DNA of 64,000 nucleotides, taken from NCBI GenBank assembly GCA_016222805.1, contig JACRQG010000046.1:1-64000 (forward strand), in the 5' to 3' direction. Positions 55,529 through 64,000 of this stretch are shown piece by piece. This DNA is from Verrucomicrobiota bacterium (GTDB lineage: Bacteria > Verrucomicrobiota > Verrucomicrobiia > Opitutales > Opitutaceae). The position numbers and the translations under genes are program-made. The notes below the pieces were generated by a model. The model did not search any database, had not been told where the DNA came from, and worked only from the letters and a program-made list of their open reading frames with translations. The stretch's first letter is position 1. Every line of letters begins with the position of its first letter.

Positions 55529-55879
55529 TCAGGCGGAGGGCGGCGCCAGCCGGCCCCGGTAGTGCAGGACCTTGAGATCCTCGATGGTCACGAGACCGCC
55601 GTGCACGGCCGCATCCAGGAACGGCAGCAGCTTCGCGATGTTCTCCGGGCGATCGACGATCTCGATCACCATCGGCAGGTCGAGGGAGAGGCGCAGGATC
55701 TTCGCCGTGTGCAGGTGGCTGCTGGCGCCGAACCCAAGCACCGCCCGCGACGCGGTGGCGCCCGCCAACCCGAGTTCGCGCGCCTTGAGCACGATGGCCT
55801 CGTAAAGCGGCCGCCCTTCGTGGCGGTCCGCCTCCCCGACGATGATCCGCAGCAACTGGCCGTTTTCGATCGTTTGCAT
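55529..55879 (-). CDS. DUF190 protein next to crcB
   Basis: A small cytoplasmic protein of 116 residues. LLRIIVGEADRHEGRPLYEAIV and LGFGASSHLHTAKILRLSLDLP are characteristic of DUF190, a PII-like fold that often sits beside crcB and is thought to help fluoride export. The start lies 9 bases downstream of the crcB stop, so they are one operon. Confidence 0.9.
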   Translation of the reverse strand: MQTIENGQLLRIIVGEADRHEGRPLYEAIVLKARELGLAGATASRAVLGFGASSHLHTAKILRLSLDLPMVIEIVDRPENIAKLLPFLDAAVHGGLVTIEDLKVLHYRGRLAPPSA

Positions 55880-55888
55880 TGGCTGGGT

Positions 55889-56269
55889 TCAGCCCGCGAG
55901 GCGCGCCAGGCGATAGCCCGCGGCCACCGCCACCAGACACAGCAACACGCTGAGCAAGACGTTGGCGCCGGCCCGCCCCCAATCGCCGTCCTGCATCAGG
56001 CGCAAGGTCTGCAGGCTGAAAGACGAGAAAGTTGTGAAGCCACCCAGCACACCGACCATCAGGAACTGCCGCGCCTCCACCGGTAGCCCGATGCGCACGG
56101 AGTCGCCGAAGGCAGCAAGGATCCCGATGATCGCCGAGCCGACCACGTTGACCACCAACGTACCCCACGGGAAGGTCTCCCCAACCCGCTCGGCGACGAA
56201 TCCCGACGCCAGGTGGCGCGCCACGCCACCAAGGGCGGAACCGAGGGCGATGATGAAAAGGGCACGCAT
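55889..56269 (-). CDS. crcB: Fluoride channel CrcB/Fluc
   Basis: A 126-residue membrane protein with four hydrophobic segments. GSALGGVARHL, FPWGTLVVNVVGSAIIG and the signature VGVLGGFTTFSSFSLQTL (Phe box and central Thr-Phe-Ser) identify the Fluc fluoride channel, which forms a dual-topology dimer. It protects against fluoride. No fluoride riboswitch pattern is visible in the 95 bases upstream, so regulation is unknown. Confidence 0.95.
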   Translation of the reverse strand: MRALFIIALGSALGGVARHLASGFVAERVGETFPWGTLVVNVVGSAIIGILAAFGDSVRIGLPVEARQFLMVGVLGGFTTFSSFSLQTLRLMQDGDWGRAGANVLLSVLLCLVAVAAGYRLARLAG

Positions 56270-56364
56270 CTACGGCAGCTACACTGAGGGCGGCGCCCTC
56301 GCGGTCGCAAGTCCGCCTTCCGCGCGAGCGTTGCCCGGTAGCCTCGAACGTGTAGAGTGCCGTC

Positions 56365-59300
56365 ATGGCCCCGACCCCGCTTCCCTCCCGTTTCCGGCGT
56401 TTCCTGTGGTGCGTCCTGGGCGGCCTCCTGCTGTACGCCCTTTTCGGTTTCCTCGTCCTGCCTCCCCTCGTTCGCGCGCAGGCGGAAAAACGCCTCTCCG
56501 CTGCGCTGGGCCGGACCGTCACGATCGGTCAGATTCGCTGCAATCCGTTCCTCGCCACGGCCAGCATCGTCGACCTCGATGTGCGGGAGGCGGGTGGCGC
56601 GGCTTCGTTTCTCTCCTGGCAGGAGTTGTTCGTCGACTTCGAAGCCCTGGCCTCTCTCGGCGGCGAATGGGTCATCGGTGAAGTCGCCCTGCGCGGCTTC
56701 CGGGCCTCCGTGCAGGTTCGAGCCGACGGTTCGCTCAACTTCTCCGACCTCCTGGCGCGGATGGCGCCAACTCCGGAACCACGCCCCTCCCCCGCCACCC
56801 CGGCGGGCGCTCCTCCCGGGCGACCGTGGCGCGTGGATCGGTTGGAGGTTGCCGGAGCCCGCCTGGATCTCGCCGACCAGTCGCGCTCCCGACCCTTCTC
56901 GACCCAGGTCGGCCCGGTGACGTTTTCGCTGAGCGGTCTCCACACCGCGCCGGAGCGCCTGGCCTCCGGTCGCTTCGAGGCGGCCACGGAATCCGGCGAA
57001 CGCTTTGCCTGGTCCGGCACGGTTCAGGCGACCCCCTTCCGCTCAGAAGGGGAACTCCAGATCGAGAACCTTCACCTCCCCAAGTACGACCCCTTTCATC
57101 GGACGCTACACCAATTGGACGTGACCGACGGGAAGCTTTCCGTGCGCGGACGGTATCAGGTGAACCTCGCTCCCGCCAATCGGGCGGTCCGCCTGCTCGA
57201 CGCGGCGCTGCAGCTTCGCGGCCTCAAGCTGGTCGACCGCACCGGGAACTCACCGGTGCTGGAGCTGGCCTCCGCCGAGGTTTCGGGATTACGTGCCGAC
57301 GCGGATGGCCTCCGCACCGAAGTGGGCACCGTGGCGCTCAGCGGGGGCCGCGTGCACCTCAGGCGAGAGAAGGACGGGAGCATCCACCTCTTCAACCTGC
57401 TGCAACCTTCCCCGGGGGCCGCCCCGGGTTCGAAACCAGCGAAGCCGGAGTCGGTTCCCGCGTCGACGCCGCTCTCGGAAATCAAGCTTGGGGAACTGGC
57501 CGTCCGCGGATTCCAGATCGAGATCGCCGATCTCGCCGCCCCGCGCCCAGCGCAGCTCGCGCTGCAGGATGTTGAGGCGACGTTGAGGAACTTCTCGCTC
57601 GCCGATGGGGCAACGATGCCGGTGGAACTTGCCCTGAACTGGGCTCCGCGCGGCCGGATCCAGACGCGGGGCGAACTCATCCTCAAGCCAGCCCTCGCGG
57701 CCCGGCTCCATACCGAGGTGCGGGACTTCGAGATCCTGCCGCTGAGCCCCTACCTCGAACAGTTCGTCAATGCCCGTCTCACCCAGGGGGCCTTCGGGAC
57801 GACCCATGATCTCCGTATCTCCCTCGCGCCGGGGAAACCGGAGGTGAACTTCGCCGGGGAGGTGCGACTCGAAAAGCTGGGTCTCGTCGATGCCGCGCAC
57901 AACGAAGACCTGGCCGGGATCGGTTCCCTCACCTTTTCCGGACTGCAGTTCACCGCCGGGGATCCGCCGGTCCTCAGCGTGGAGGCGATCACCGTCGCCG
58001 ATCCCTTCGCCCGGATCCTCGTGAACCCCGACCACTCCCTCAATCTCTCGCAGTTGGCCCGTTCGCAGCCCAAGTCCGCCCCGGCTGCCGCACCGACACC
58101 CCCGGCATCACCCGCGCCGCCACCCCGAGTCACCGTCGCCCGGGTCGACCTTCGCAACGGCAAGTTCAGCTTCGCCGACCGTTCGCTGCCCTCATCGGTG
58201 GCAGTGTCCCTGGGTGGCTTCAGTGGTGCGATCCTCGGCCTGTCCTCGGAGAACATGGCGCGGGCGGAGGTGGATCTGCGCGGCGCCGTTGATGGGGTCG
58301 GCCCCGTCGCCATCACCGGACGACTGGACCCCCTGGGGCCGTCCCCGTTCGTCGACCTCAAGCTCGACGGAAGAAACATCGACCTGCTGCCGTTCAGTCC
58401 GTACAGTGGACACTTCGCAGGGTTCGCCCTGGCCCGGGGCAAACTCGGCGTCGAGGTCCGCCTGCAGGTCGACGGACCGCGTCTCGACGCCGCCAACGTC
58501 GTGACACTCGACCAGTTCACGTTTGGCGCCCCGGTGGAAAGCGCTGAGGCCACCAAACTGCCCGTGCGACTCGCGGTCGCGCTGCTCAAGGACCTCGACG
58601 GCCGCATCGTCATCGACCTGCCCGTCCAGGGCCGGCTCGATGATCCGGAGTTCAAGGTTGGCCGCGTGATCGGACGCGTGCTGATCAACCTGCTCACCAA
58701 GGCGGCCGTCTCCCCCTTCAAGCTCCTCGGCTCGATGTTCGGCGGCGGCGGCGATGAACTTGCCTACCAGGAGTTCGCCCCTGGCCAGAGCGACTTGCTT
58801 CCCGCCGGGCGCCCGAAACTGGAGACCATGGCCAAGGCTCTCGCGCAACGCCCCGGCCTGAGTGTCGTTGTCGAGGGCTCGTGTGATCCGGCCGCGGATG
58901 CGCACGCGCTCCGGCGCGTCAAACTGGCGGAGAAGATTCGCCGGGCGGCCTGGGAAGAGAAACACGCCCGGGACCCCAATATCCCCCCACCCGCACAACT
59001 GGTGCTCTCTCCCGCCGAGGAGGCTGCCATGATCACCGCGCTGTACGATCGGGAGTTCCCGCCTGGGACGCAGTTCGGCGCCCCGGTTCCGCCGCCGCCT
59101 CCCGTGATCCGCCCGCCCGATCCCCCCGCGGGGCTCGTGAAGCGGCTCGTGCGGGCCATCTCCGGCCAGGCGAAACGCGAGCAGAAGGCGGCTCAGGCCG
59201 AAAATGACCGCCGCGTTGCCGAGCATCGTGCCGCGGTCGAGAAAGCGCTGGCCCAGGGGCGTCCGCTGGACGAGATGCTCGGCCGGCTCGCCGAACGCGT

Positions 59301-59469
59301 CGCCGTCGAACCGGCGGATCTATCGGCCCTCGCCGCCAGCCGTGCCCAGCGCGTCCGCGACTACTTCGTGCGCGAGGGCGCCATCGCTGGGGAGCGGGTC
59401 TTTCTTGCGCAGGGCACCGAAACGTCGACGCCCGCGAAGGGGCCGCGTGTCCTGCTGTCGCTGCAGTAG
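56365..59469 (+). CDS. DUF748/AsmA-like large envelope protein
   Basis: A 1034-residue protein. An N-terminal anchor (FLWCVLGGLLLYALFGFLVL) is followed by a long beta-rich DUF748 region with repeated segments (LRGFRASVQVRADGSLNFSD, FARILVNPDHSLNLSQL). DUF748/AsmA-like proteins are linked to lipid transport or outer-membrane assembly. From about residue 795 an OmpA-like part (FAPGQSDLLPAGRPKLETMA) is fused, which could contact peptidoglycan, then a Pro-rich spacer and a helical end. Divergent from crcB, 95 bases apart. Confidence 0.85.
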   Translation: MAPTPLPSRFRRFLWCVLGGLLLYALFGFLVLPPLVRAQAEKRLSAALGRTVTIGQIRCNPFLATASIVDLDVREAGGAASFLSWQELFVDFEALASLGGEWVIGEVALRGFRASVQVRADGSLNFSDLLARMAPTPEPRPSPATPAGAPPGRPWRVDRLEVAGARLDLADQSRSRPFSTQVGPVTFSLSGLHTAPERLASGRFEAATESGERFAWSGTVQATPFRSEGELQIENLHLPKYDPFHRTLHQLDVTDGKLSVRGRYQVNLAPANRAVRLLDAALQLRGLKLVDRTGNSPVLELASAEVSGLRADADGLRTEVGTVALSGGRVHLRREKDGSIHLFNLLQPSPGAAPGSKPAKPESVPASTPLSEIKLGELAVRGFQIEIADLAAPRPAQLALQDVEATLRNFSLADGATMPVELALNWAPRGRIQTRGELILKPALAARLHTEVRDFEILPLSPYLEQFVNARLTQGAFGTTHDLRISLAPGKPEVNFAGEVRLEKLGLVDAAHNEDLAGIGSLTFSGLQFTAGDPPVLSVEAITVADPFARILVNPDHSLNLSQLARSQPKSAPAAAPTPPASPAPPPRVTVARVDLRNGKFSFADRSLPSSVAVSLGGFSGAILGLSSENMARAEVDLRGAVDGVGPVAITGRLDPLGPSPFVDLKLDGRNIDLLPFSPYSGHFAGFALARGKLGVEVRLQVDGPRLDAANVVTLDQFTFGAPVESAEATKLPVRLAVALLKDLDGRIVIDLPVQGRLDDPEFKVGRVIGRVLINLLTKAAVSPFKLLGSMFGGGGDELAYQEFAPGQSDLLPAGRPKLETMAKALAQRPGLSVVVEGSCDPAADAHALRRVKLAEKIRRAAWEEKHARDPNIPPPAQLVLSPAEEAAMITALYDREFPPGTQFGAPVPPPPPVIRPPDPPAGLVKRLVRAISGQAKREQKAAQAENDRRVAEHRAAVEKALAQGRPLDEMLGRLAERVAVEPADLSALAASRAQRVRDYFVREGAIAGERVFLAQGTETSTPAKGPRVLLSLQ

Positions 59470-59577
59470 CCCGCGGCGTCAGCGTGTAGTTCTTGCCCGC
59501 GTCCGTTCCCGCGCGTTTGCTGGCGCCTCCACCTCTCCCCCGCGGCCCTCCGCCCGCCCGCCGTTTTCTTTCACCCC

Positions 59578-62500
59578 ATGAAGCCCCGTTCTCTCTCCGC
59601 CTCGCACGGACTCCGCCCCACCGCACCGCTCCTCCGCCTGCTCGGCCTTTTCCTCGTGTGGCCCTTCGCCCTGATCGGCGCCGACGCGCCGAGCCGGGGG
59701 ACGATCGAAGGGCGGGTCTTCAACCCCCGCACGGACGCGGTCATCGAGAACGCCCGGGTCAGCATCGAGGCTGCCTCGCTCGTCACCTTCACCGATGCCG
59801 ACGGTGTCTTTCGCCTCGACGATGTGCCTGCCGGACCGGTGCAGCTCCGCATCTTCTTTACCGGCTTTCCGGTCTACTCCGAGAGCCTCACCGTCACCGC
59901 CGGCCAGTCGGTTCGCCGCGAAATCACGCTGGCCGCTCCCGCGTTTGACGTCCGCAAGACCGAAGAAAAGGTGGTGAAGCTGGATCAGTTCGTCGTTGGC
60001 GAGACGCGGGAGATGGACGCCGCGGCGATCGCGATCAACGAGCAGCGGTTTGCCCCCAACGTCCGCGATGTCGTGTCGACGGATGAGTTTGGCGCCGTCG
60101 CCGAGGGCAACGTCGCGGAGTTCCTGCGCTACCTGCCCGGCCTGACGGTGGACCTCAGCGGCGGCGACGCCCGCACCGTTTCCATCGACGGCGCTCCCGC
60201 CGCCAACACACCGGTCACCTTTGGCGGCTTGAGCCTGTCGAGCCCGACCGGAACCGGCCGCGCCGTCGAGGTTGGCTTCTTCAATCTGAACAACATCTCG
60301 CGCATCGAGGTCTCGCTCTCCCCCACCCCGGACTCCCCTGGTTCGGCGCTGGCCGGCTCCGTCAACATGGTGCCGCGCAGCTCGTTTGAACGCACCAAGC
60401 CTGTCTTCAACGGCAGCGTCTACCTGATGATGCGCGACGATTTGATCAAATTTGGGAACCAGGCGGCGCTCTATCGGGACCCGCGACGGGTCGTGTTTCC
60501 GGGATTCGACCTCTCGTGGATCGTCCCCCTCAACAAACGCGTCGGCTTCTCCATCGCCACCGGCTACTCGACCCAGTTCTCGCACCAGGTCGGCCACACC
60601 AACACCTGGCGCGGCGTCAGCAGCGCCACCAACGGCGCGGCGTTCCCGCACACCACGCCGGATCGACCCTATCTCTCCGCATACCAATACACCGACGCTC
60701 CCAAGGAATCGCAGCGCGACTCGCTCGGGCTCACGCTCGACTTCCGCGTCTCCGCCTACGACCGCATCTCGCTTTCCTACCAGTACTCCTCCTTCGACGG
60801 CTGGACCGCGGCGCGCAACATCCAATTCAACCCGGCGCAGATCGTCCCCGGTTCCTTCACGCCCACCGCGGTGCAGGGTGTCGCCGGCGCGGGCAACATC
60901 CAGGTCACCAGCGGCAACGGCCGGGTCCGCGAGAACCGCACCTACCTGCCGACCTTCAACTGGAGGCATGACGGACCGGTCTGGAAATTTGACGGTGGCG
61001 TCGGCCGCGCCTACGGGAAGAACGCGATCCGCAGCACGGACAAGGGCCTGTGGCAGGCGGTGGTCGCGCGCCGTTCCGGCGTGACCGTGGCGTTCGATCA
61101 GGTGATCGACACCCGGCCCGGCATCATCACCGTGATCGACAATGCGACGCGGGCGCCGGTCGATCCCTACCGTCTTGAAAACTACTCGCTGATCAGTGTC
61201 GCCGAGACCCCGCAGCGCGCCTCCGACTTCAATTTCAGTTCCTTCGTGAACGCCCGGCGCGACTTCCTCTGGAAGATCCCCTTCACCCTCCGCGGCGGAT
61301 TGGATTTCCGGCAGTCCACCCGCGACTCGAACTCGGGGGCCATCACCTACAACTACCGGGGCAGCACCGTCGCCGGCAGCGCCGGCCGGTTCCTGGATCC
61401 GTCGAGTCCGTTGCGGGAACGGTCCTATGGTTTTTCACGGATCGAGTTTCCGGATTACAAGTCGACCCTCGACTTCTTCCGCTCGAATCCCGGCGAGTTC
61501 ACCACCGACGCCAACACCACCTACCGCAATTACGTCACAAACTCCAAGTGGGCCCGCGAGGCGATTTCAGCGACCTACCTTCGCGGCGACGCCGCCTTCT
61601 TCGACCGCCGCCTGCAACTGGTCGGTGGCGTTCGCCTCGAACAAACCAACGTCTGGGCGCACGGCCCCCTGACCGATCTGACTCGCAATGTGCGACGCGA
61701 CGCCAGCGGCCGACCGCTCCTCGATGCCGCCGGCCGGCCGATCCCGGTCACGACCGATGCCCTGGAAACCTCGCGGCTCACGTTCCTGCCCCGTGCCACC
61801 GACGTGCGCAAGGAGTACCTCCGCGTCTTTCCCAGCCTGAACGCCAGCTTCAACGTGCGGGAAAACCTCATCGCCCGGGCTGCCATCTCGACCTCCGTCG
61901 GCCGGCCCGACTTCAACCAGTACGCCGGCGCGGTCACGCTCCCAAACACCGACAATCCTCCCGCCGCAAACAACCGGATTGGCGTCAACAATGTCGCCAT
62001 CAAGCCATGGAGCGCGACATCGACCAAGGTCCGTCTCGAGTATTATTTTGCCGGGGTCGGCCAGTTTGCCATCGGAGCCTTCCGGCGCGACTACCGCGAC
62101 TTCTTCGGCAGCACGGTGTTTCGGGCGACGCCCGAGTTCCTCGCCCTCTACGCCCTCGACGCGGAGGAGTACGGCCCCTACGACGTCGCCACCCAGTACA
62201 ACGTCCCCGGGACGACGCGGATGGAGGGCTGGGATGTCAGCTACAAGCAGGCGCTCACGTTCCTGCCGAGTTGGGCCCGCGGGATCCAGGTCTTTGCCAA
62301 CTACAGCGAGCGCCGCACGCAGACCCGCGACCTCGGCTCCATCGGGTTTAACGACATCCCTTCCAGCGGCTCCTTTGGCGCCAGCCTGACGCGGTCCCGG
62401 TTCAGCGTGCGCCTCAACTGCAGTTTTCGCGACGACCAGCGCTCGAACTTCGTCAACGGCGCCAGCATCGAGCCCGGCACCTTTGTCTACACGCCGGCGC

Positions 62501-62691
62501 GTAACACCGTCGATGTGCTCGGCGAGTACACCTTCTGGCGGCGCTTTGCGATCTTCGGCAATCTCCGGAATGTCGGCGATGTGCCGAACGAGGAATCCGC
62601 GGAGGGACCCAGCACGCCGGCGCACGCGAAACTGCGTTTCCGCGAGCGCTACGGCTCCCTCTGGACCTTTGGCGTGAAAGGGACCTTCTGA
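59578..62691 (+). CDS. TonB-dependent receptor with carboxypeptidase-regulatory-like N-domain
   Basis: A 1037-residue outer-membrane receptor. After a signal, a carboxypeptidase-like beta sandwich (RGTIEGRVFNPRTDAVIENA) precedes the plug (FLRYLPGLTVDLSGGDARTV, then SRIEVSLSPTPDSPGSALAG). The long C-terminal beta barrel ends LWTFGVKGTF with the terminal Phe for insertion. Such receptors import oligosaccharides or chelates; the sulfatase locus immediately upstream suggests a sulfated glycan, but substrate is inferred. No SusD is in the window. Confidence 0.93.
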   Translation: MKPRSLSASHGLRPTAPLLRLLGLFLVWPFALIGADAPSRGTIEGRVFNPRTDAVIENARVSIEAASLVTFTDADGVFRLDDVPAGPVQLRIFFTGFPVYSESLTVTAGQSVRREITLAAPAFDVRKTEEKVVKLDQFVVGETREMDAAAIAINEQRFAPNVRDVVSTDEFGAVAEGNVAEFLRYLPGLTVDLSGGDARTVSIDGAPAANTPVTFGGLSLSSPTGTGRAVEVGFFNLNNISRIEVSLSPTPDSPGSALAGSVNMVPRSSFERTKPVFNGSVYLMMRDDLIKFGNQAALYRDPRRVVFPGFDLSWIVPLNKRVGFSIATGYSTQFSHQVGHTNTWRGVSSATNGAAFPHTTPDRPYLSAYQYTDAPKESQRDSLGLTLDFRVSAYDRISLSYQYSSFDGWTAARNIQFNPAQIVPGSFTPTAVQGVAGAGNIQVTSGNGRVRENRTYLPTFNWRHDGPVWKFDGGVGRAYGKNAIRSTDKGLWQAVVARRSGVTVAFDQVIDTRPGIITVIDNATRAPVDPYRLENYSLISVAETPQRASDFNFSSFVNARRDFLWKIPFTLRGGLDFRQSTRDSNSGAITYNYRGSTVAGSAGRFLDPSSPLRERSYGFSRIEFPDYKSTLDFFRSNPGEFTTDANTTYRNYVTNSKWAREAISATYLRGDAAFFDRRLQLVGGVRLEQTNVWAHGPLTDLTRNVRRDASGRPLLDAAGRPIPVTTDALETSRLTFLPRATDVRKEYLRVFPSLNASFNVRENLIARAAISTSVGRPDFNQYAGAVTLPNTDNPPAANNRIGVNNVAIKPWSATSTKVRLEYYFAGVGQFAIGAFRRDYRDFFGSTVFRATPEFLALYALDAEEYGPYDVATQYNVPGTTRMEGWDVSYKQALTFLPSWARGIQVFANYSERRTQTRDLGSIGFNDIPSSGSFGASLTRSRFSVRLNCSFRDDQRSNFVNGASIEPGTFVYTPARNTVDVLGEYTFWRRFAIFGNLRNVGDVPNEESAEGPSTPAHAKLRFRERYGSLWTFGVKGTF

Positions 62692-62749
62692 TCCGCCCGC
62701 CACGCAGCCGAAAGCCGCAGCGAGGCACCGCATCGCCGCCCGCGAATTC

Positions 62750-64000
62750 ATGACGCCTCCCGACAACGTCCCAGCGCAGGGCCCGCCGCCGAGACCGCGG
62801 GCCCTGCCCTGGCGATGGGCCACGGCCGTGCTGGCGTTGGTCGCCGTTCTTTCGCTTCCGGAGCCCCTGCCGCCTCCGCCCGCCGGGGCCGGGCGCCCGG
62901 TCTTTGCGTGGCGCCAAGACGAAGTCTGGCGGGCCCTCGAACAGAAGATGCTCGGCGCGCACCAGGCCAAACCCAGCGAGGTGGATCGGCTGGTGGCCGA
63001 CGGCCTGGCGCAACTCTCCCACCAGCTGCAGGAGCTGCGCCAGTTCCCCCGTGCGCCCGACGATCCCTTGCTGGGCGCCCTGGAGCGAACGGTGTTTGAA
63101 CTGGCGCCGCTGGTGGCCGCCCGCCCCGGCAATCTGGCCCCGTATCTCGAGTCCGTCGCGGCGCTCCGCCGGGAGGTGAAGCAGCACTCAAGGAACTGGG
63201 ATCTCAACTCCCTGCCGGCGCGCCAGCGACTCTACCGGTTGCTTTACGGATCGCGGCTGGCCGTCGAGGAGGTGCTGCTGCAGCTGCCGGAGGGCACCCC
63301 CTGGACTGAACTGCAACGCCACGAGGATCCGCCATCTGCGACTCCGTCGGTCACGTTGCTGGGCGTGACGGTTCACAGCGGCGACCTCCTGGTCTCCCGC
63401 GGCGGCGCGCCGACCTCGGCGCTGATCTCCCGCGGGAACGACTATCCCGGCGCCTTTTCCCACGTGGCCTTGTTGCACGTGGATCCGGTGACGCGCGTAC
63501 CCTCGGTGATTGAATCCCACATCGAACAGGGTGTCGCCATTTCCTCCCTCGAAGCCTATCTCCGGGATCCCAAGCTCCGCATCCTGATCCTCCGCCTGCG
63601 TCCGGACCTCCCCGCGCTGGTTTCCGATCCCCAGCTTCCCCACCGGGCCGCAAGCGCCGCCCTGACCGAGGCGCGGACGCGCCATATTCCCTACGACTTC
63701 GCGATGAACCACCGCGATCCTGCGGCGCAGTTCTGCTCGGAGGTGGCCTCGGCCGCCTACGACACCGTCGGCCTAAGACTGTGGATGGGCATGTCGTTCC
63801 TCTCCGATCCAACCGTCACCTCCTGGCTCGGCTCGATTGGCGTCCGGCATTTTGAAACCCAGGAACCCGCCGATCTCGAGTACGACTCGCAGCTGACCTT
63901 AGTCGCCGAGTGGCGCCAGCGCTCCACACTCTTCAAAGGCCATGTCGACGACGCGGTGACCGATGTGTTGTTCGAGGAGTCACCGCGCGGTGCGCCGCTT
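62750..64000 (+). CDS. YiiX-like permuted papain-fold protein, 3' end outside window
   Basis: 417 codons are visible with no stop. An N-terminal membrane helix (WATAVLALVAVLSLP) and a helical region to about residue 195 are followed by the YiiX/DUF830 fold: VHSGDLLVSRGGAPTSALIS, AFSHVALLHVD with the catalytic His, and AAQFCSEVASAAYD with the nucleophile Cys. Members are amidases, lipid-modifying or peptidoglycan enzymes of the NlpC/P60 clan. It may act in the envelope. It follows the TonB receptor by 58 bases. Confidence 0.8.
   Translation, partial: MTPPDNVPAQGPPPRPRALPWRWATAVLALVAVLSLPEPLPPPPAGAGRPVFAWRQDEVWRALEQKMLGAHQAKPSEVDRLVADGLAQLSHQLQELRQFPRAPDDPLLGALERTVFELAPLVAARPGNLAPYLESVAALRREVKQHSRNWDLNSLPARQRLYRLLYGSRLAVEEVLLQLPEGTPWTELQRHEDPPSATPSVTLLGVTVHSGDLLVSRGGAPTSALISRGNDYPGAFSHVALLHVDPVTRVPSVIESHIEQGVAISSLEAYLRDPKLRILILRLRPDLPALVSDPQLPHRAASAALTEARTRHIPYDFAMNHRDPAAQFCSEVASAAYDTVGLRLWMGMSFLSDPTVTSWLGSIGVRHFETQEPADLEYDSQLTLVAEWRQRSTLFKGHVDDAVTDVLFEESPRGAPL

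Noticed and set aside
56270-56364. Possible fluoride riboswitch upstream of crcB
   Set aside because: The conserved GG..AUGG and pseudoknot-forming CTGATG-type pattern is not visible in this stretch.

Overview
The window is 64 kb of high-GC bacterial chromosome, densely coding on both strands. Gene content points to Verrucomicrobiota, most likely an Opitutaceae-like member: many secreted sulfatases, a large TonB-dependent receptor, Tat-exported Gfo/Idh and PHP proteins, DUF1080 and pectate-lyase-like proteins, beside ordinary housekeeping genes. The taxonomic call is an inference from content, not from a marker-gene comparison.

Layout. 1-6.8 kb (minus): the 5' part of mutS and two secreted glycoside-hydrolase-like proteins. 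6.9-9.6 kb (plus): an alpha/beta hydrolase, an MBL hydrolase and ribD. 9.6-11.5 kb (minus): a BtpA-family protein and galE. 11.5-19.2 kb (plus): a dedicated lipid cluster holding a FabF-like ketosynthase, an ACP, two CrtI-like FAD desaturases/oxidoreductases, a FabZ-like dehydratase, a FabI-like enoyl reductase, an OleA-type head-to-head condensing enzyme and an OleB-type hydrolase. 19.2-27 kb (minus): malQ, lepB, lepA, fabD, a proline-rich exported protein and pilT. 27-29.3 kb (plus): dapA-dapB-ruvA. 29.4-31.6 kb (minus): a sugar transferase, an orphan receiver and three tiny membrane proteins sharing the motif APEGxEDxxGF. 32.5-42.7 kb: a mixed set (receiver, PHP protein, DUF1080 protein, PAS protein, a YchF-like protein without its GTPase core, superoxide dismutase, TolB-like protein, Mrp, L33, LolA-like protein, metallophosphoesterase, Nudix). 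43-55.3 kb: a sulfated-polysaccharide locus with an oxidoreductase, a sugar kinase, four sulfatases (one split by an in-frame amber codon), a BNR protein, a beta-helix protein and a LamG protein. 55.5-64 kb: a DUF190-crcB pair, a DUF748/AsmA-like giant, a TonB receptor and a YiiX-like papain-fold protein running off the window.

The most interesting region is 11.5-19.2 kb. It looks like a self-contained type II fatty-acid line whose own ketosynthase, ACP, dehydratase and enoyl reductase could build a special acyl chain, which two desaturase-like enzymes modify and which OleA could join head-to-head. The usual partners OleC and OleD are not in the window. The second novelty candidate is the family of three small membrane proteins around 29.4-31.6 kb. 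The amber-interrupted sulfatase, the P-loop-less YchF relative and a 64-bp repeat found next to two unrelated genes are smaller but concrete observations.
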